The position numbers were made by a program, and so were the translations under genes. The notes below the pieces were generated by a model. The model saw only the letters and a list, made by a program, of their open reading frames with translations. It made no database searches and had not been told where the DNA came from. Of a DNA stretch of 10,000 nucleotides, positions 7,741-10,000 are shown in pieces (position 1 is the stretch's first letter; the number at the start of each line of letters is the position of its first letter). Origin of the DNA: Trachelipus rathkii (taxonomy: Eukaryota > Arthropoda > Malacostraca > Isopoda > Trachelipodidae); assembly GCA_015478945.1 (NCBI GenBank), contig JABUQX010018612.1:1-10000 (forward strand), written 5' to 3'.

Positions 7741-8490
7741 TGTTTGGAGAGAAAGTATTAAAAATTAAGAGATATGAAGGTTGTGGTCAGAATTGTACCA
7801 TAAGGAGTGAAGGTGGTGTCTTTATAAAATAAAAAGGAACTTAGTGGTGAAACTGATAGGTCAAGTGTGTTCAATAATTGGTTGGAGACGATCCGGAATG
7901 TGTGTGTGTTTTTTATTAGTTGCTCAAGCGTCGTTGTGAGAATCTGAATGATCTCCCTCTCCCCACCGTAAATCAAGTATGAGAGGCCAAACATCAGGTG
8001 TTTGTGTACATTGAAGAATACCCAAGTAAGTAGGACCAGTGCACGTATTTGGATGAGAAGATATCACAGTCTCGTGAGAAGTAGTAAGATATTCACAAAA
8101 GGCGTGAAAATCTGTTCTGTTTGGAGAACCAGTAGCAAGAACGACAAGATATTGCTATTAGACGGAAGAAAGATTTTTAAGCCGCAGAACCATCGAAGTT
8201 TAGGAGAATTCGAGATTCTTAAGACGTGTTACAGGAGTAGTTTATGTTTACATAGGCACATACTCACCCTTCAGACGAAATTATGAAATAAGTTATAGTT
8301 GGAATAAGTTTAAACCGAGTTGAGTAGGAATGAATTCCTAGCTATCCTGCGGTCTGACAACGAGCAGATCACAATACGGTTATGGTTAGAGTTAGGAGGG
8401 TGGTAACATGCCACGGATGCAGAGTTAGTTGCAAATGCTCAAGCGGATGTTAGGTAAGAGAGTCGATAGTAGTAGTCCCGCGCCTGCTGC
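7741..8490 (-). pseudogene. LINE ORF2 endonuclease domain (exonuclease-endonuclease-phosphatase fold), broken
   Basis: This domain would nick target DNA to prime reverse transcription. Motifs in order on the minus strand are as follows. LLLSETQ-like residues lie near 8360, and an SEG.VCAYVN stretch lies near 8240-8275. TPVTRLKNLEFS is at 8238-8203, and GSPNRTDFHAFCEYLTTSHE lies about 8130-8070. FNVHK (8015-7998) is the counterpart of the catalytic GDFN box, with the Gly-Asp degraded to Val-Phe. LEQLIKNTH and LLNTLDLS (near 7876-7857) follow. PLWYNSDHN carries the SDH catalytic box (codons at 7791-7783). At least five frame changes are needed, and stops interrupt the N-terminal third. The plus-strand frame at 8002-8286 is antisense to it. 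Confidence 0.85.
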
Positions 8491-8640
8491 AAATCTAGCA
8501 TCTATACTATGCGACGATTAGCAGCAACCGACAAAAGCACACAGACGCAAAAAAAAAAATATGAGAAACAGAAAGACGCAAACGTGAGTCAGGTGTTAAA
8601 ATTATTACACACGAGCTAATAACTAAATTTAATTAAATAG
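8491..8640. other. Unassigned sequence upstream of the LINE
   Basis: No gene was seen. It contains an A-run (about 8549-8560) and the repeated element GACGCAAA on either side of it (near 8544 and 8575). It grades into TA repeat after 8620. Confidence 0.4.
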
Positions 8641-9130
8641 TGATATAGTATTATAGCATAATAGTATCATATCTTTATAATATAAGCCGCTAGTATATAT
8701 AATATAATGATTGTATAGCTGTAAGTATGTATATAAATATATATATTCATATATTATAGCTAGCATGGTATATATATATAATAGTAAGTAATAGTTATTA
8801 TATACTAATATATGTTATGATTGGTACTACGATGAGCGATATATAGTGATCGCATATAGTTACGATAATAGCATATAAGGTAGATACGTAGTCGTTATAG
8901 TGATATGCTAGGTAGGTAGATAATTAATAATATATAAGGTTAGATGCAGCGCATTCAGCTGAGGTAAGTACCTAGTACTGTACGGATGATGATATACTAT
9001 ATAGTATAGGTAATATATATGTATAGTCGTAGTAAGGTATATTAGTTAGTATAACGCTATGTTTATATAATATAAATATAGTATATATATATACTATAGT
9101 TATATAGTATATACTGAGAATATTATAGCT
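8641..9130. repeat. Degenerate TA-rich repeat
   Basis: TA alternation is interrupted more and more often by G (TAGTA, GGTAG, GTAAG units) and by isolated C. Purity falls steadily from left to right. No gene or structured element was seen. Confidence 0.7.
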
Positions 9131-10000
9131 AACTATGTATAGGGATCGGTCACGTATTAGTAATATAAGTTCTAGTATACCAGGTAATAGTACGATAGGT
9201 ACGCTGTCTATACAGTAAGTAAGTGTGTGCAGCTAGTAATCGAGGATACTGGATTAGGTATTAGTATCGGCTGTATGAGTGAAGGGTAATTGTGAATATA
9301 TTAGTATATCAATACTGTCTGAGGCTGTAACGTAGATTATAGGATAGTGTAGTTAGTAATGTGTGTGTGGCATAGCGGTGTGGTGATGATAAGTGTCGGT
9401 AGACTAGTGAGGACGTGATGGAGAATAAGCGTGAGGTATAGATATATTCAGAGTGCTATAATGTGAATGGGCTATATTATAGATTTATTCGGGGATGATA
9501 GGCTGAATATTGAGTGTGTAGTCACAGTGAATTATGATATATGTGCGTTGGTGAGTTGAGGAGTATCGCGGCTGATATGTGCTACGGTGTAGCTGAATAC
9601 ATGGATGGCGCTGACGCCTCGTGGATGTATGGTTACGGATTGGATGGTATTGCGCGGCTGTAGACGTGTTGAGTGTCGCTCGAATATCTGCGTGTGGCAC
9701 GAGTATCAAGTGTAGGGTATTGGGATTAGTATGTGAGATAGAGTGTATGGATATGATAGTATGATAGTATGTACTGGTCGATGTTCAGGGTAGTAGCCGG
9801 TACGAGTATGGTGTGGTCAAGTTTGAGCCATATTAGGGTCATTAAGTGTGTATATAGTGATTTCTGGTGTGTATGCACTAGGTGAGGACGCGTAGGACAG
9901 TGGATGGAATGTGGGTGTAGTAGAGAGGCGGCCCGCCGACAGTGGTCCATGAAGCGATGAATCGATCAGTTCAATTGACTAGTTCGTAAAGTTATGCGAG
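9131..10000. other. G-rich, C-poor, homopolymer-poor low-complexity sequence
   Basis: The sequence continues the degenerate repeat but is dominated by short G/T/A words such as TATG, GTAG, GATA and GTGTG. In 9721-9780 there are 20 G and only 2 C. No run of four or more A or T was seen from 8641 to the end. Two minus-strand frames here (9485-9709 and 9726-9950) are open mainly because of this composition: their translations are rich in His, Thr and Arg without any motif. No gene is supported. Confidence 0.6.

Larger units (their letters stand above)
6060..8490 (-). mobile_element. Decayed non-LTR retrotransposon (LINE), jockey-like, RT palm deleted
   Basis: Reading the minus strand from 8490 down to 6060 gives, in the right order, an AP-type endonuclease, a linker, the start of the reverse transcriptase and its C-terminal region, all recognisable by conserved motifs but spread over all three frames. 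The nearest remembered relatives are the decapod proteins annotated as RNA-directed DNA polymerase from mobile element jockey-like. A complete ORF2 of this type is roughly 900-1000 residues. Here about 2.4 kb remains and the catalytic palm is absent. No ORF1 was recognised upstream (8490-8640), so the copy is probably 5' truncated as well. No poly-A tail is seen at the 3' side, which runs toward a degenerate TA repeat. Confidence 0.88.

Noticed and set aside
8002..8286. 94-residue plus-strand frame
   Set aside because: It is antisense to the LINE endonuclease motifs.
9485..9950. Two minus-strand frames of 74 residues each
   Set aside because: The C-poor, G-rich plus strand makes the minus strand short of stop codons. 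The His/Thr/Arg-rich translations show no domain.
1..10000. CRISPR arrays, tRNA or rRNA genes, bacterial operons, phage or defence systems
   Set aside because: No spaced direct repeats, cloverleaf-like sequence, ribosomal RNA signature or adjacent bacterial-style reading frames were seen. The content is eukaryotic transposons and low-complexity repeat.

Overview
This looks like a eukaryotic, intergenic or deep-intronic window made almost entirely of repeats. About a third is alternating TA/AT low-complexity sequence. The islands between the TA arrays are decayed transposable elements: a non-LTR retrotransposon (LINE) on the minus strand, a hAT DNA transposon on the plus strand, and a foldback (long inverted repeat) element. 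The LINE resembles the 'mobile element jockey-like' proteins common in decapod crustacean genomes, so an arthropod, probably a decapod, is the best guess. That taxonomic step rests on recalled family resemblance and not on a search. Nothing bacterial or phage-like was seen, and no host gene could be recognised.

Layout. 1-24 is G-rich. 112-325 is degenerate TA repeat. 385-705 is an open 107-codon stretch on the minus strand bounded by plausible splice sites, possibly an unidentified exon. 706-1045 is T-rich non-coding DNA. 1046-2139 is a 1.1 kb TA array whose flanks look like inverted arms. 2140-2540 is AT-rich non-coding DNA. 2541-2770 is a small higher-GC block ending in TAAA repeats. 2771-2943 is TA array. 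2944-3902 is the foldback element, with a G/C hairpin at its centre. 3903-4201 is TA array. 4202-5150 is a hAT element that keeps its left end and the C-terminal half of its transposase. 5151-5702 is TA array. 5703-5805 is a small block with a perfect palindrome and an A19 run. 5806-5996 is degenerate TA repeat. About 6060-8490 is the LINE, read right to left: endonuclease, linker, RT fingers, then (palm missing) the region after the palm and the C-terminus. From 8640 to the end, a degenerate TA repeat grades into a G-rich, C-poor sequence with almost no homopolymers.

Both transposon coding regions are recognisable only when read across several frames, with indels every few tens of codons. 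Old age would explain this, and so would an unpolished long-read assembly. No undescribed gene system is evident. The most unusual things are the foldback element with tandem units inside each arm, the palm-less LINE, and the compositionally odd right-hand 1.3 kb.
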